Of a stretch of DNA of 64,000 bases, positions 8,309-17,551 are shown piece by piece; position 1 is the stretch's first letter; each line of letters starts with the position of its first letter. The DNA is from CAWCQC01 sp963819905 (GTDB lineage: Bacteria; Actinomycetota; Thermoleophilia; Gaiellales; Gaiellaceae): NCBI GenBank assembly GCA_963819905.1, contig CAWFXP010000001.1, forward strand, positions 248,001-312,000, given 5' to 3'. A model generated the notes under the pieces. It was given only the letters and a program-made list of their open reading frames with translations, searched no databases and was not told the origin of the DNA. The position numbers and the translations under genes are program-made.

Positions 8309-8848
8309 ATGAGCAGGATCCTGATCGTCTACGGCACGAAGGAAGGGCACACGGCAACAATCGTCGAGCGGATGCGCGAGGCGCTCGAGGCGCGGGGGGA
8401 TGCGGTCGCAACCGAGCGGGCCGGGAAGCCGCTGCCTTCGATTCCGGACGACGTCGACGGCGTGATCGTCGGCGCCTCGGTGCACCTCGGCAAGCATCAG
8501 GGCGAGATCCGCGACTTCGTCAAGGAGAACCGACAGCGGCTCGAGGCCGTGCCCTCCGCCTTCTTCCAGGTATGTCTGACCGCCGCCGACCCGACCCCCG
8601 AGGCGCAGGCGGCAACGCGCAAGCTCTTGGACGAGTTCAGTGAAGAGACCGGGTGGCGACCGGAGACGGTCGAGACCTTCGCCGGCATGCTCGCCTGGAC
8701 GCAGTACGACTTCTTCACGCGATCGCTGATGCGCCTGATCACGCGGAAGCAGGAGCCTCACCCGGATGTGCACCGCGACTACGACTACACGGACTACGAC
8801 GCGGTGCAGCGCTTCGCCGAAACCTTCGCCGACTCGCTCTCCCCGTAA
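8309..8848 (+). CDS. flavodoxin-domain protein, HemG-like
   Basis: A 179-residue flavodoxin-fold protein similar to menaquinone-dependent protoporphyrinogen dehydrogenase (HemG). The FMN phosphate loop is VYGTKEGHTATI (residues 7-18). The second loop is VIVGASVHLGKHQGEI, and the HemG-type region KENRQRL / FFQVCLTAAD follows. The C-terminal part (WTQYDFFTRSLMRLI) matches the family's membrane-facing segment. AAAGGAGG sits 6 nt before the ATG. No other haem gene is near, so a general quinone- or flavodoxin-dependent reductase is an alternative. Confidence 0.75.
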   Translation: MSRILIVYGTKEGHTATIVERMREALEARGDAVATERAGKPLPSIPDDVDGVIVGASVHLGKHQGEIRDFVKENRQRLEAVPSAFFQVCLTAADPTPEAQAATRKLLDEFSEETGWRPETVETFAGMLAWTQYDFFTRSLMRLITRKQEPHPDVHRDYDYTDYDAVQRFAETFADSLSP

Positions 8849-8865
8849 CGGCCCGACGATCTCCG

Positions 8866-8871
8866 TAGTGT
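8866..8871 (+). promoter_or_regulatory. -10 box of a leaderless gene
   Basis: TAGTGT is followed by 6 nt and the GTG start at 8878. There is no Shine-Dalgarno in between. Confidence 0.4.
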
Positions 8872-8877
8872 CCCGCC

Positions 8878-9723
8878 GTGATCGCGATTCTCGGTGGGCT
8901 CGGCGCCGCTCTTGCCTGGGCGGCGGCGACGCTGTGCTCGGCGCGGGCGAGCCGGCTCCTCGGCGCGGGCTCGACGCTTGCGCTCGTGATGCTCGTCGGC
9001 CTCGTGGTGATCGTCCCGTTCGTCGCCGTGGAGGGCGTCCCGGCCGGGCTCGACGCCGACATCTCCGCCTGGCTCGTGGTCGCCGGGTTCGGGAACGTCG
9101 CGGGCCTCGCTTGCGTCTACGCGGCCCTGCGCATCGGGAAGGTCGGGATCGTCGCCCCGATCGCGTCGACGGAGGGCGCCGTCGCCGCCGTGATCGCCGT
9201 CCTCGCCGGCGAGCAGCTTTCCCCCGGGGCCGGCGCCATGCTCGGGTTGATCGTGGTCGGCGTCGTGCTCGCGGCGGTCGCCCCACGTGGCGGAGTCGCT
9301 GCCGAGGGAGCCGGCCGCGCCGCGCTCCTCGCCTTCGCTGCGGCGCTCCTGTTCGGGGTCGGCCTCTATGCGGTCGGCCGGGTCAGCGTCGATCTGCCGG
9401 TCTCCTGGGTGCTCCTGCCGACCCGGGCCATGGCCGTGCTGTTCGTTGCCGTACCCCTCCTGCTCACCCGGAGGTTGCGCGTGACACGGGCGGCGCTCCC
9501 GCTCGTCGTCGCAGCCGGGCTCTGCGAGGTCGCCGGGCTGACCGCGTTCACGCTCGGCGCTCGCCACGGGATCGCGGTGACCGTGGTCGTGGCGTCCCAG
9601 TACGCGGCGATCACAGCCGTCGGCGCCTACGTCGTCTTCCGCGAGCGACTCGCCCCGATTCAGATCGCCGGCGTGGCGGCCATCGTCGTCGGGATTGCGT
9701 CGCTCAGCGCCCTGACGGCCTGA
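8878..9723 (+). CDS. EamA/DMT-family transporter
   Basis: A 281-residue integral membrane protein with ten predicted hydrophobic helices arranged as two five-helix EamA repeats. The first repeat holds the typical A-x-x-R-x-G-K-V-x-x-V-A-P-I pattern (ALRIGKVGIVAPIASTEGA) and the second ends in YVVFRERLAPIQIAGVAAIV, the E-x-x-x-x-x-Q-x-x-G signature of the family. These proteins usually export amino acids, nucleobases or other small metabolites; the substrate cannot be inferred. It begins with GTG just after a -10-like box, so it is probably leaderless, 29 nt after the flavodoxin gene. Confidence 0.85.
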   Translation: MIAILGGLGAALAWAAATLCSARASRLLGAGSTLALVMLVGLVVIVPFVAVEGVPAGLDADISAWLVVAGFGNVAGLACVYAALRIGKVGIVAPIASTEGAVAAVIAVLAGEQLSPGAGAMLGLIVVGVVLAAVAPRGGVAAEGAGRAALLAFAAALLFGVGLYAVGRVSVDLPVSWVLLPTRAMAVLFVAVPLLLTRRLRVTRAALPLVVAAGLCEVAGLTAFTLGARHGIAVTVVVASQYAAITAVGAYVVFRERLAPIQIAGVAAIVVGIASLSALTA

Positions 9724-9738
9724 GGCCTGCCGGGCGGC

Positions 9739-10536
9739 TTACGCCGACGCGATCAGGTAGTGGGACTCGTTCTCGAGCCTGTAGCCGCCGTCGGTGGTTC
9801 GATACGGCGCCAGCGTGTCGACGATCGTTCGCCGAAACCCTGCCAGCTCCGCCGGAGCGAGCAGCTCACTGATACCTGCCGCGGACAGCATCGCGCGGAC
9901 CAGCGCTGCCTCGTCCGCGAACTCGTACGCCCAGGACGTGTCGAAGGCGTAGCGCGGCGTCAGGCCGGCTGCTGCGGCGAACGACTCGAGAACGCCGGCC
10001 TGCCAGAGGGGAGGCGGTTGGGGCGTGCCCGGCGGGGGCGCCGGGAAGTACGGGCGGATGAGCGCCTTCATGGCTTCGATGTCGCAGCGCTCCGGGTCTC
10101 CCCAGACCTGAACGACCACCTGCGCGCCCGGTTTCGCGACGCGTCCTGCCTCGCGGAGAGCGGCGGTCAGGTCGTCTGCGAAGAAGAACGAGGTGAACCC
10201 GCAGACGAGGTCGAAGGAGTCGTCCTCGAACGGGAGGTGCTGCATGTCGGCGACGCGCACATCGGCATCCGGCACGCGGGCCCGCGCGACCTCGACGAGC
10301 GCCTCGGAGGCGTCGATTCCGACTGTCTCGGCGCCTCGTTTGGCCGCGGCTTGGAGGAACACGCCCGAGCCGCAGCCGATGTCCAGCGCTCGCTGCCCGG
10401 GTGCGAGCTCGACACGGCGGATCGCTTCCTCGTAGACCTCGATCTGTTGCTCCTCGACCTCGGCCCAGTCCGAGGCCCGAGCTCCCCAGAGAGGGCCCCA
10501 CCGTGCCGCGCTTCCGGCTGCCTGTTGCGTGGCCAT
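9739..10536 (-). CDS. class I SAM-dependent methyltransferase
   Basis: A 265-residue methyltransferase of the Methyltransf_11/25 type. Motif I is ALDIGCGSGVFLQAA (residues 50-64), motif II VGIDASEALVEVAR, then DMQHLPFEDDSFDLVCGF, the classic acidic loop and motif IV of small-molecule methyltransferases. Its start is 56 nt from the divergent PadR gene, and GGAAGGA lies upstream of the ATG. Divergent pairs of this type are commonly a regulator and its target, so PadR control is likely but inferred. Confidence 0.85.
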   Translation of the reverse strand: MATQQAAGSAARWGPLWGARASDWAEVEEQQIEVYEEAIRRVELAPGQRALDIGCGSGVFLQAAAKRGAETVGIDASEALVEVARARVPDADVRVADMQHLPFEDDSFDLVCGFTSFFFADDLTAALREAGRVAKPGAQVVVQVWGDPERCDIEAMKALIRPYFPAPPPGTPQPPPLWQAGVLESFAAAAGLTPRYAFDTSWAYEFADEAALVRAMLSAAGISELLAPAELAGFRRTIVDTLAPYRTTDGGYRLENESHYLIASA

Positions 10537-10567
10537 CGAATCCGTCCTTCCGGTAGGCTATGATTCG

Positions 10568-10580
10568 TAGTTATAAACTA
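10568..10580. promoter_or_regulatory. candidate PadR operator in a divergent promoter
   Basis: TAGTTATAAACTA has two 5-bp inverted arms (TAGTT/AACTA) around a 3-nt centre. It lies between the divergent methyltransferase and PadR genes, next to a TATGAT box at 10559-10564. It is the only AT-rich dyad in an otherwise GC-rich stretch. The assignment to PadR is inferred. Confidence 0.45.
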
Positions 10581-10592
10581 TGGAGAATAGTG

Positions 10593-11159
10593 ATGTCAAG
10601 AAGTGAGCAGCTGAGCCTCTTCTCCTACGAGATCATGGGGCTCGTCGGGCGGGGAGGAGCCGGCGCTCACGATCTCCTCCGGTACGCACGGCGCGGTCGG
10701 ATGCTCGACTGGGCGGGAGAGAGCCAGTACTACGTCGAGCCCAAGCGGCTGGCAAGGCTCGGCTACCTGGAGGCCCGAAAGGAGCCCGGCAAGACACGGG
10801 AGAGGACGGTCTACACGCTGACCGACAAGGGCCTCGCGGCGCTGCGCGAGTACGGACGAACGCCGGTCACCGTCACCCCGCTGAAGAGCGAGCCGCTCCT
10901 CCGGCTCCTGATCGCCGATCTCGTCGGCGAGGAGGCGACCAGAACGAGCATGGCCATGCTTCGCGAGGACGTGGCCGACCTGCTCGCCCGACTGGAGGAT
11001 GCCGAGGCGACCGCCGAGTCCCTACCGCACCGGCGGAAGTACCTCCTGCTCGTGATCGACTTCCTGCGCCGGCTGCTCGAGCTGCATCTCGAGCTGGTGG
11101 ACGACGTGGAGCGTGACTTCTCCTCGGCCACCCGCCCGAGGTCGAGCCGGGCTCGCTGA
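10593..11159 (+). CDS. PadR-family transcriptional regulator
   Basis: About 188 residues. The N-terminal winged helix contains the PadR signature: LSLFSYEIMGLVGRGG, then GESQYYVEPKRLARLGYL and an RTVYTLTDKGLAALREY wing, with the conserved Y-x-x-L/P-x-R-L-x-x-L-G-Y-L and Y-x-L-T-x-x-G elements. The C-terminal half is a long helical dimerisation domain, as in the Vir-like (PF10400) extension. I chose the ATG at 10593 because the alternative at 10560 would run through the promoter and operator. Probably represses the divergent methyltransferase and itself; the inducer is unknown. Confidence 0.85.
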   Translation: MSRSEQLSLFSYEIMGLVGRGGAGAHDLLRYARRGRMLDWAGESQYYVEPKRLARLGYLEARKEPGKTRERTVYTLTDKGLAALREYGRTPVTVTPLKSEPLLRLLIADLVGEEATRTSMAMLREDVADLLARLEDAEATAESLPHRRKYLLLVIDFLRRLLELHLELVDDVERDFSSATRPRSSRAR

Positions 11160-11167
11160 CAAGCCGC

Positions 11168-11815
11168 TCAGCGGCGACCGATCTCGGCTCGTTCGATCGA
11201 GGCGCCGCGGGCCACGATGACCTCGTGGACGAGCTCGGGTGGGAAGAGCCCGTGCTCCACGACCCCGGGGGTGCCGGCCAGCCGGGCGGCAAGCGCCGCG
11301 GGGTCGCCGATCTCTCCCCGGAAGTCGGCGATCACGCCCCCGTCGGGGCTTCGCGGCACGTCGCGCAGCTCGATCGGGTCGAGCCGTCGCAGGGTCGCGG
11401 CGAGCCCGAAGGCGACGAGCTCGACCGGGACGGGCGGCTGCAGCGCGGCGACGGTCTTCGAGCCGTCGGCGATGACGACGAAACGATCGGCGGCGGCTGC
11501 GACGATCTTCTCGCGCGTGTGTGCCGCGCCGCCTCCCTTGACGAGCCAGCCGTCGGGCGCGATCTGGTCGGCGCCGTCGATCGTCAGGTCGAGGCGGTCG
11601 ATGGCCCCGAAGTCCTCGACGTCCAGCCCGAGCTCTCGCGCGGCGGCCTCCGTTCGCGGCGAGGTCGCGACGCAACGAAGGGACAGCCTGCGGCGTGCGA
11701 TCGCGGGCAGCAGGAAGGCGACGGTCGAGCCGGTGCCGAGGCCGACCGTCATCCCGTCCTCGACCAGCTCCGCGGCCGCCTCGGCGGCGAGCTGCTTCTC
11801 GGCCTCGTTGCCCAT
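11168..11815 (-). CDS. rpiA: ribose-5-phosphate isomerase A
   Basis: A 215-residue enzyme interconverting ribose-5-phosphate and ribulose-5-phosphate in the pentose phosphate pathway. It shows the family motifs in order: VGLGTGSTVAF (phosphate loop), LDLTIDGADQIAPDG (catalytic Asp of DGAD), LVKGGGAAHTREKIVA (catalytic Lys in KGGG) and VIADGSKTV. The length is typical. It lies 18 nt downstream of the AI-2E exporter gene on the same strand, so the two are probably cotranscribed. It converges on the PadR gene with an 8-nt gap. Confidence 0.95.
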   Translation of the reverse strand: MGNEAEKQLAAEAAAELVEDGMTVGLGTGSTVAFLLPAIARRRLSLRCVATSPRTEAAARELGLDVEDFGAIDRLDLTIDGADQIAPDGWLVKGGGAAHTREKIVAAAADRFVVIADGSKTVAALQPPVPVELVAFGLAATLRRLDPIELRDVPRSPDGGVIADFRGEIGDPAALAARLAGTPGVVEHGLFPPELVHEVIVARGASIERAEIGRR

Positions 11816-11833
11816 GCGCGGAACCGGTAGAGC

Positions 11834-12940
11834 CTAGTCTGGCCCGGGCTCGAGCTCCCGTGCCGGCGCCGGCACCAGGTGTGCCGCCGCGCGTCCCTCG
11901 CGGAACGCCTCCAGCGCCATCTGGATGCCCTTCGTCACCGGCACCGCGATCAGCGCGCCGACGATCCCGAAGAGCTCGGTGAAGACGATGACGGTCACCA
12001 CCGAGAGGAACGGGTGGATCTCGACGGTGTGCTTGAAGATCTTCGGCGTGATCAGGTTGTTCTCGACCTGCTGGTAGAGGATCAGGATCGCGCCGATGGC
12101 GACGCCCTTCCACGGCTCCTCGAGCAGCCCGACCAGGACGACCGGAATCGTGCCGATCGTGGCGCCGATGTTCGGGATGAGGTCGGTGATCGCGACGAAG
12201 AGCGACAGCGGGGCCGCGTAAGGGAGGCCGAGCAGCTTCATCGACACGAAGCACGTCAGGCCGGCGATCAGCGCGATCAGGAACTTGCCGTACCAGTACC
12301 CCTTGTTCATGCCGTAGATGCGGCGCGTCGCCGTGAGGAACGGCTTGCGGTATTGCTCCGGCAGACGATCGCCCGCGAGCCCGATCAGGTCGCGCCCGTA
12401 GACGAGGAAGTACAGGGTGAAGGTGAAGATCATGAAGGCCGCGAAGCCTGCGCTCACGAGGCTCCCGACGAGATCCAGCACCCGGTTCGAGCCGGCGAAG
12501 AAGTTCGCCGCACCCTGGGCGGCGTTCCCGGTCGACTCGATCGCCTGGTCGGCGTTGAGGGCATCGGATGCGTCCGTTTCCTGCAGCTGGCGGACGTACT
12601 CGGGGATGTTCGCCGCGAGCTCCTTGGCGCCGTCGACCACGGAAGGGACGATCGCAAGGGAGAAGACGAGGATCGCCGCGGCGATCGCCACGAAGGCGAG
12701 CGCCGTGGACATGCCTCGCCCCAGCCCGCGGCGCCCGAGGATCCGGATGAGCGGCTCGATCGAGAAGGCGAGGAAGGCCGCGGCGACGAGCCAGGTGATC
12801 GTCTGGCGGACGAGCCAGGTGCCGATCAGGAGCGCCGCGACGGCGAGCACGACCCCGACGACGACGAGCGCGCTGGTACGGAAGAAGGGTCGGTTGGGCC
12901 GTCCCTCGGGCACGAGCGGCTTCGTGGCAACGGGTTCCAC
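11834..12940 (-). CDS. AI-2E family transporter
   Basis: A 368-residue membrane protein of the AI-2E transporter (PF01594, TqsA/PerM) family. There are two N-terminal helices (ALVVVGVVLAVAALLIGTWLV, then WLVAAAFLAFSIEPLI), an extended helical linker, and the conserved core with LPYAAPLSLFVAITDLIPNIGATIG. The hallmark D-L-I-P-x-x-G near residue 240 is followed by further helices ending in GALIAVPVTKGIQ. Members export autoinducer-2 or act as Na+/H+ antiporters; the actual substrate is unproven. GTG start. Confidence 0.9.
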   Translation of the reverse strand: MEPVATKPLVPEGRPNRPFFRTSALVVVGVVLAVAALLIGTWLVRQTITWLVAAAFLAFSIEPLIRILGRRGLGRGMSTALAFVAIAAAILVFSLAIVPSVVDGAKELAANIPEYVRQLQETDASDALNADQAIESTGNAAQGAANFFAGSNRVLDLVGSLVSAGFAAFMIFTFTLYFLVYGRDLIGLAGDRLPEQYRKPFLTATRRIYGMNKGYWYGKFLIALIAGLTCFVSMKLLGLPYAAPLSLFVAITDLIPNIGATIGTIPVVLVGLLEEPWKGVAIGAILILYQQVENNLITPKIFKHTVEIHPFLSVVTVIVFTELFGIVGALIAVPVTKGIQMALEAFREGRAAAHLVPAPARELEPGPD

Positions 12941-13005
12941 GGGCGCGTAGAGGGTTCAACGGCCCGCCGGGGAGTCCTGCCGAGCGGGCGGCGGCAAGAC
13001 CGCGT

Positions 13006-14274
13006 CTACGGAGTGGCCAGCGTCACTCTGAGCGGAAGCCGCTTGAGGCCGTTCGTGAAGTTCGAGCGGAGGCGCTCCGGCTCGCCCGCCAGCTCGAGCG
13101 ACTCGACCCGCGGGGCAAGCTCTTCGAGGAGGATGGTCAGCTCGAGCCGCGCCAGGTGCGCGCCGAGGCAGAAGTGCGGCCCGACCCGCCCGAAGGTGGC
13201 GTGCTCGTTGGGGCCGCGGCGGATGTCGAACCGGTCGGGCTCGGGGAAGATCTCCGGGTCGCGGTTCGCGGCTCCGTACCAGACGACGACCTTGTCGCCG
13301 GCGCGGATCGCGGTCCCGCCGAGCTCCGTGTCCCTGGTCGCCGTCCGGCGGAAATGCCAGACCGGGTTCGCGTAGCGGAGCATCTCCTCGACCGCGCCGG
13401 GGACGAGCTCCGGATCGGAGCGCAGAAGCCGCCACTGGTCGGGGTTGCGCGCGAATGCGAGCAGGCCGGAGGCGATCGCCTGGCGGGTCGTCTCGTTGCC
13501 GGCGACGACGAGGATCGAGAAGGTGTTGTCGAGGTCACGGTCGGAGAGCGGGCAGCCGTCCAGCCGGCCGTTCGCGATCAGCGAGAGGACGTCGTCGCGC
13601 GGTGCCGCGCGGCGGTCGGCGTAGTACTCTCGCCCGAGCGCGCACAGCTCGGCCGCCCACGGGCTTCCGAACGGGAGATACCGATCCTCCTCGCGCTCGC
13701 CCTCGTACGCGCGCTCGCCGACGTACTCGGGCTCGGTGTCGACGAGCATCTTGTCGGCCAGCTCGACGAGGCGGGGCAGATGCTCGTCACGCAGCCCGAG
13801 GATTCGAGCGAGGACTCTGATCGGGATCGGCGCGGCGATGTCGTGCACGACCTCGATCTCGTCGCGGGCGAGCGCCTCGTCGAGGACCTCGACGACGAGA
13901 CCGCGCAGCCAGGGCTCGTAGCGCTTCACGGAGCGGGGCGTGAAGTCGGCGGCGAAGATGCGCCGGAACTGGCTGTGCCGTGGCGGATCGGTCTCCATGA
14001 AGTTGCGCCGAGCAAGGAGCACGTCGTCGGGCAGCGTCTCGATCGTGGCCACCCCGCCGAGCTCCGACGAGAACGTCTCCCAGTCCTTCAGCACGGTCAT
14101 GACGTCGTCGTAGCGGGTGACGACCCAGAACCCCTCGCCCGGCGGGGGCTCCGGATGGCGATAGACCGGTGCCTCGCGGCGAAGCAGCGCGAAGACGTCC
14201 CACGGCTCGGCCTCCACGAAACGATCGTGGTCGAGCAGGTCGACGTCGTCGAGGCCGTCAGCCGGCCCGCTCAT
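13006..14274 (-). CDS. cytochrome P450
   Basis: A soluble bacterial P450 of 422 residues that inserts oxygen into an unknown organic substrate using electrons from a ferredoxin partner not seen nearby. The I-helix oxygen motif is LVVAGNETTRQAI (residues about 250-262), the K-helix ExxR lies in EEMLRYANPVWHFRR, and the haem-binding loop is FGRVGPHFCLGAHLARLEL with the proximal Cys near residue 365. The frame stays open far upstream across the divergent flavoprotein gene, but the ATG at 14274 gives the family's normal N-terminus. The N-terminal region resembles CYP125/CYP142-type enzymes, which suggests a hydrophobic substrate. The 264-nt gap to the next gene holds both divergent promoters; I see no other feature in it. 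Confidence 0.9.
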   Translation of the reverse strand: MSGPADGLDDVDLLDHDRFVEAEPWDVFALLRREAPVYRHPEPPPGEGFWVVTRYDDVMTVLKDWETFSSELGGVATIETLPDDVLLARRNFMETDPPRHSQFRRIFAADFTPRSVKRYEPWLRGLVVEVLDEALARDEIEVVHDIAAPIPIRVLARILGLRDEHLPRLVELADKMLVDTEPEYVGERAYEGEREEDRYLPFGSPWAAELCALGREYYADRRAAPRDDVLSLIANGRLDGCPLSDRDLDNTFSILVVAGNETTRQAIASGLLAFARNPDQWRLLRSDPELVPGAVEEMLRYANPVWHFRRTATRDTELGGTAIRAGDKVVVWYGAANRDPEIFPEPDRFDIRRGPNEHATFGRVGPHFCLGAHLARLELTILLEELAPRVESLELAGEPERLRSNFTNGLKRLPLRVTLATP

Positions 14275-14538
14275 CGGTTCAACCCTTGCGCTTCGAGGTT
14301 CGCTCGCATGTCGGTCTCGTCGCCTAAGGGTGCCATCGACGGAGGAGTCCGGTCGCCGATCTCGTACCGGAAGGCGATGAACGCTATCCGTGCGTACTTC
14401 CGTCGGCGGGCCCTGCGCCGAGCCTGGTCGCGCGGCGAGCTCGAGTTCGCCGGCGCCATGGGACGTAGCCGGCGCCCTCGGGTCACCGTCAGGTAGGTCG
14501 GGCCGGTCGCTCGCCGGCTGCCTGCCAGCGATGCGCAG

Positions 14539-15957
14539 ATGGCTGATCGTTTCGACGCGGTGATCATCGGCGGCGGCCCCGGAGGTGAGGTGGCCGTCAA
14601 CACGCTGCTGAAGGCGGGCAAGCGAGTGGCGCTCATCGAGAACACCGTTCTCGGCGGCGAGTGCTCGAACTGGGGGTGCATCCCCTCGAAGACGCTGCTG
14701 CGGCCGACGGAGATCCAGGGCGAGGCCGAGGCCATGGCCGGCGTCGACACGCCGGCGCTCGACTTCGAGCGGCTCGCCGCCTATCGCGACTACATGGTCT
14801 CGAGCCACGACGACACGAAGCGGGTCGCCTCGTACGAGGATCGCGGCGTGCGCGTCGTCAAGGGCTCGGGCCGAGTCGCCGCCCCGGGACGCATCGACGC
14901 GGGCGGGAAGCTGCTCGAGACGGATGCGATCATCGTCGCGACCGGCGCCGAGGCGGCCGTGCCGCCGATTCCGGGCCTGGCCGACGCGGGCTTCTGGACG
15001 AACCGCGAGGCGACCGACCTGACCGAGATCCCCGAGAGCGTGGTGGCGATCGGCGGCGGCGTCGTCTCGATCGAGCTCGCTCAATTCCTGGCGCGCTTCG
15101 GATCGCGGGTGACCATCGTGCAGGGCCCGGAGCGCCTCGCCGATCGCGAGGCCCCGGAGATCGGCGACGCGCTGGCCAAGATCCTCGAACGAGACGGCAT
15201 CGAGCTGCGCCTCGGCGTCCACGCGAAGGGCGTACGCGTCGAGGACGGCGAGAAGGTCGTCGAGCTCGACGACGGCTCCGAGGCGCGAGGGGCCGAGATC
15301 CTCGTCGCCACCGGCCGCCGCCCGCGCACCCGGGATCTCGGCCTCGAGAAGGTCGGCATCGAGCCGACCCGCCGCGGGATCGAGATCGACGAGCGCTGCC
15401 GCGCCGGCGACGGCGTCTGGGCGATCGGGGACGTCACCGGTCTTGCTCCGTTCACCCACGTTGCGAAGTACCAAGCTCGGATCGCTTGCGCAGACATCCT
15501 CGGCCAGCCGGCGAAGGCCGACTACCGGGCGGTTCCACGCGTCATCTTCACCCAGCCGGAGGTCGCAGCCGTCGGCCTCACCGAGGCGCAGGCCCGCGAG
15601 CAGGGGATCGATGTCGCCGTCTCCATCGTCGACCTGCCGAGCTCGGTCGCGCGCGCGTACACGTACGAGGAGAACCCGAGCGGCACGTTCGGCGTCGTCG
15701 TCGACCGCGGGAGGCAGGTCTTGGTCGGCGCCTGGGCGGTTGCCCCGCTCGCGGGCGAGTGGATCCACACCGCCGTGCTCGCGATCCGCGCGGAGGTCCC
15801 AGTGTCGGTGCTGAAGGACACGATCGCGCAGTTCCCGACGTTCTCCGAGGCGATCGGCGTCGTGTTGCGAGCGATCCCGGATGACGAGCTCACCCAGGAG
15901 ACCTCGGATCACGGCGCCCATCCGATGATGGCGCAGCCGCTGTCGGCCGCGCCCTAG
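14539..15957 (+). CDS. dihydrolipoamide-dehydrogenase-like FAD/NAD(P) disulphide oxidoreductase
   Basis: A 472-residue class I pyridine-nucleotide disulphide oxidoreductase. The FAD loop is VIIGGGPGGEVAV at the N-terminus, and the redox-active pair is in LGGECSNWGCIPSKTLLRP (Cys-x4-Cys). The NAD(P) loop is VAIGGGVVSIELAQFL near residue 170, and the FAD-closing motif GVWAIGDVTGLAPFTHVA lies near 295. The dimerisation domain ends in FPTFSEAIG; the usual catalytic H-x-H-P-T-x-S-E is replaced by AQFPTFSEAI, so it may not act on lipoamide. Mycothione or mercuric-type reductases are alternatives. No 2-oxoacid dehydrogenase genes are adjacent. Confidence 0.8.
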   Translation: MADRFDAVIIGGGPGGEVAVNTLLKAGKRVALIENTVLGGECSNWGCIPSKTLLRPTEIQGEAEAMAGVDTPALDFERLAAYRDYMVSSHDDTKRVASYEDRGVRVVKGSGRVAAPGRIDAGGKLLETDAIIVATGAEAAVPPIPGLADAGFWTNREATDLTEIPESVVAIGGGVVSIELAQFLARFGSRVTIVQGPERLADREAPEIGDALAKILERDGIELRLGVHAKGVRVEDGEKVVELDDGSEARGAEILVATGRRPRTRDLGLEKVGIEPTRRGIEIDERCRAGDGVWAIGDVTGLAPFTHVAKYQARIACADILGQPAKADYRAVPRVIFTQPEVAAVGLTEAQAREQGIDVAVSIVDLPSSVARAYTYEENPSGTFGVVVDRGRQVLVGAWAVAPLAGEWIHTAVLAIRAEVPVSVLKDTIAQFPTFSEAIGVVLRAIPDDELTQETSDHGAHPMMAQPLSAAP

Positions 15958-16073
15958 GAGGCGCTCACCGGGGCTGAGACCGGCTCGCGGCCTCTAGGAT
16001 GAGAGCAGGCTGCGCCGCGGATCGATCAGGTTGCGTCCGGCTCCCGTGAAACCCCGACCGCCAAGGAGACGAG

Positions 16074-17546
16074 ATGACTGTCAGCGCCGTGCGCCCGGCT
16101 TCGGACTTCCGGGTCGCCGACCTGTCGCTGGCCGCGTTCGGCCGCAAGGAGATCCAGCTCGCAGAGCACGAGATGCCGGGGCTGATGGCGATGCGCGCCG
16201 AGTTCGGAGCCGCGCAGCCGTTGCGCGGCGCCCGGATCACCGGCTCGCTCCACATGACCATCCAGACCGCCGTCCTGATCGAGACGCTCGTCGCGCTCGG
16301 AGCTGAGGTCCGCTGGGCCTCGTGCAACATCTTCTCGACGCAGGATCACGCCGCGGCGGCGGTGGCGGTGGGGCCGCAGGGAACGCCGGAGGAGCCGCGT
16401 GGGGTGCCTGTCTATGCCTGGAAGGGCGAGACGCTCGAGGAGTACTGGTGGTGCACCGAGCAGGCGCTCAGTTGGCCGGCGCCTGACGGGAGCGGGAGCC
16501 ACGGGCCGAACATGATCCTCGACGACGGCGGCGATGCGACCCTGCTCGTGCACAAGGGCGTCGAGTTCGAGCGGGCGGGCGCCGTGCCGGATCCGGCCGC
16601 GGCCGACTCGGAGGAGCTCCGCGTCGTCCTCGCGCTGCTCCAGCGCTCGCTCGCCGAGGACGCGACCCGCTGGACACGTCTCGCTGCGGGAATCACCGGG
16701 GTGACCGAGGAGACGACGACGGGCGTCCACCGTCTCTACCAGCTCGCCGAGACAGGCGATCTGCTCTTCCCGGCGATCAACGTGAACGACTCCGTCACGA
16801 AGTCGAAGTTCGACAACCTCTATGGCTGCCGCCACTCGCTGGTCGACGGCATCAACCGGGCCACCGACGTCATGATCGGCGGCAAGGTCGCGGTCATCCT
16901 CGGCTTCGGCGACGTCGGCAAGGGCTGCGCCGAGTCGCTCGCGGGCCAGGGTGCCCGGGTGATCGTCACCGAGATCGATCCGATCTGCGCCCTCCAGGCG
17001 GCCATGCAGGGCTACCAGGTCGCGACCCTCGACGACGTGGTCGAGACGGGCGACCTGTTCGTCACCGCCACCGGGAACCGCGACGTCATCACCGTCGAGC
17101 ACATGGGCCGGATGAAGCATCAGGCGATCGTCGGCAACATCGGTCACTTCGACAACGAGATCGACATGGCCGGGCTCGCCGCGGTGACGGGGATCGAGCG
17201 GATCACCGTCAAGCCGCAGGTCGACGAGTGGACGTTCCCGGACGGCCACTCGGTGATCGTGCTGTCGGAGGGACGGCTCCTGAACCTCGGCAACGCCACC
17301 GGCCATCCGAGCTTCGTGATGTCGAACAGCTTCACGAACCAGGTGATCGCCCAGATCGAGCTCTTCACGAAGGCGAGCGACTACGAGCGCAAGGTCTACG
17401 TCCTGCCGAAGCACCTGGACGAGAAGGTCGCGCGCCTGCACCTGGACGCTCTCGGCGTCCGGCTCACGGAGCTGACGCCCGAGCAGGCGGCGTATCTCGG
17501 CGTGCCCGTCGAGGGCCCCTACAAGCCCGATCACTACCGGTACTGA
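16074..17546 (+). CDS. ahcY: adenosylhomocysteinase
   Basis: A 490-residue S-adenosyl-L-homocysteine hydrolase, splitting SAH into adenosine and homocysteine. The NAD-binding loop is VILGFGDVGKGCAESLAG (residues about 275-292), and the catalytic segment NVNDSVTKSKFDNLYGCRHS carries the conserved Lys/Asp/Cys. The C-terminal Lys-Pro-Asp-His-Tyr-Arg-Tyr end is diagnostic. The length includes the roughly 40-residue insertion of actinobacterial and eukaryote-like forms. AAGGAG lies 5 nt from the ATG. An adenosine kinase gene follows 5 nt after the stop, coupling SAH breakdown to adenosine removal. I looked for a SAH or SAM riboswitch in the 116-nt leader and saw none. Confidence 0.95.
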   Translation: MTVSAVRPASDFRVADLSLAAFGRKEIQLAEHEMPGLMAMRAEFGAAQPLRGARITGSLHMTIQTAVLIETLVALGAEVRWASCNIFSTQDHAAAAVAVGPQGTPEEPRGVPVYAWKGETLEEYWWCTEQALSWPAPDGSGSHGPNMILDDGGDATLLVHKGVEFERAGAVPDPAAADSEELRVVLALLQRSLAEDATRWTRLAAGITGVTEETTTGVHRLYQLAETGDLLFPAINVNDSVTKSKFDNLYGCRHSLVDGINRATDVMIGGKVAVILGFGDVGKGCAESLAGQGARVIVTEIDPICALQAAMQGYQVATLDDVVETGDLFVTATGNRDVITVEHMGRMKHQAIVGNIGHFDNEIDMAGLAAVTGIERITVKPQVDEWTFPDGHSVIVLSEGRLLNLGNATGHPSFVMSNSFTNQVIAQIELFTKASDYERKVYVLPKHLDEKVARLHLDALGVRLTELTPEQAAYLGVPVEGPYKPDHYRY

Positions 17547-17551
17547 CGGAC

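Noticed and set aside
13006..15921. A 971-residue frame joining P450 to sequence antisense to the flavoprotein gene
   Set aside because: The first 549 residues are antisense to a gene with intact redox motifs; P450 starts naturally at the ATG 14274.
15958..16073. Possible SAH or SAM riboswitch before ahcY
   Set aside because: The leader is only 116 nt. I could not find the conserved core of known SAH or SAM classes, and a normal ribosome site is present.
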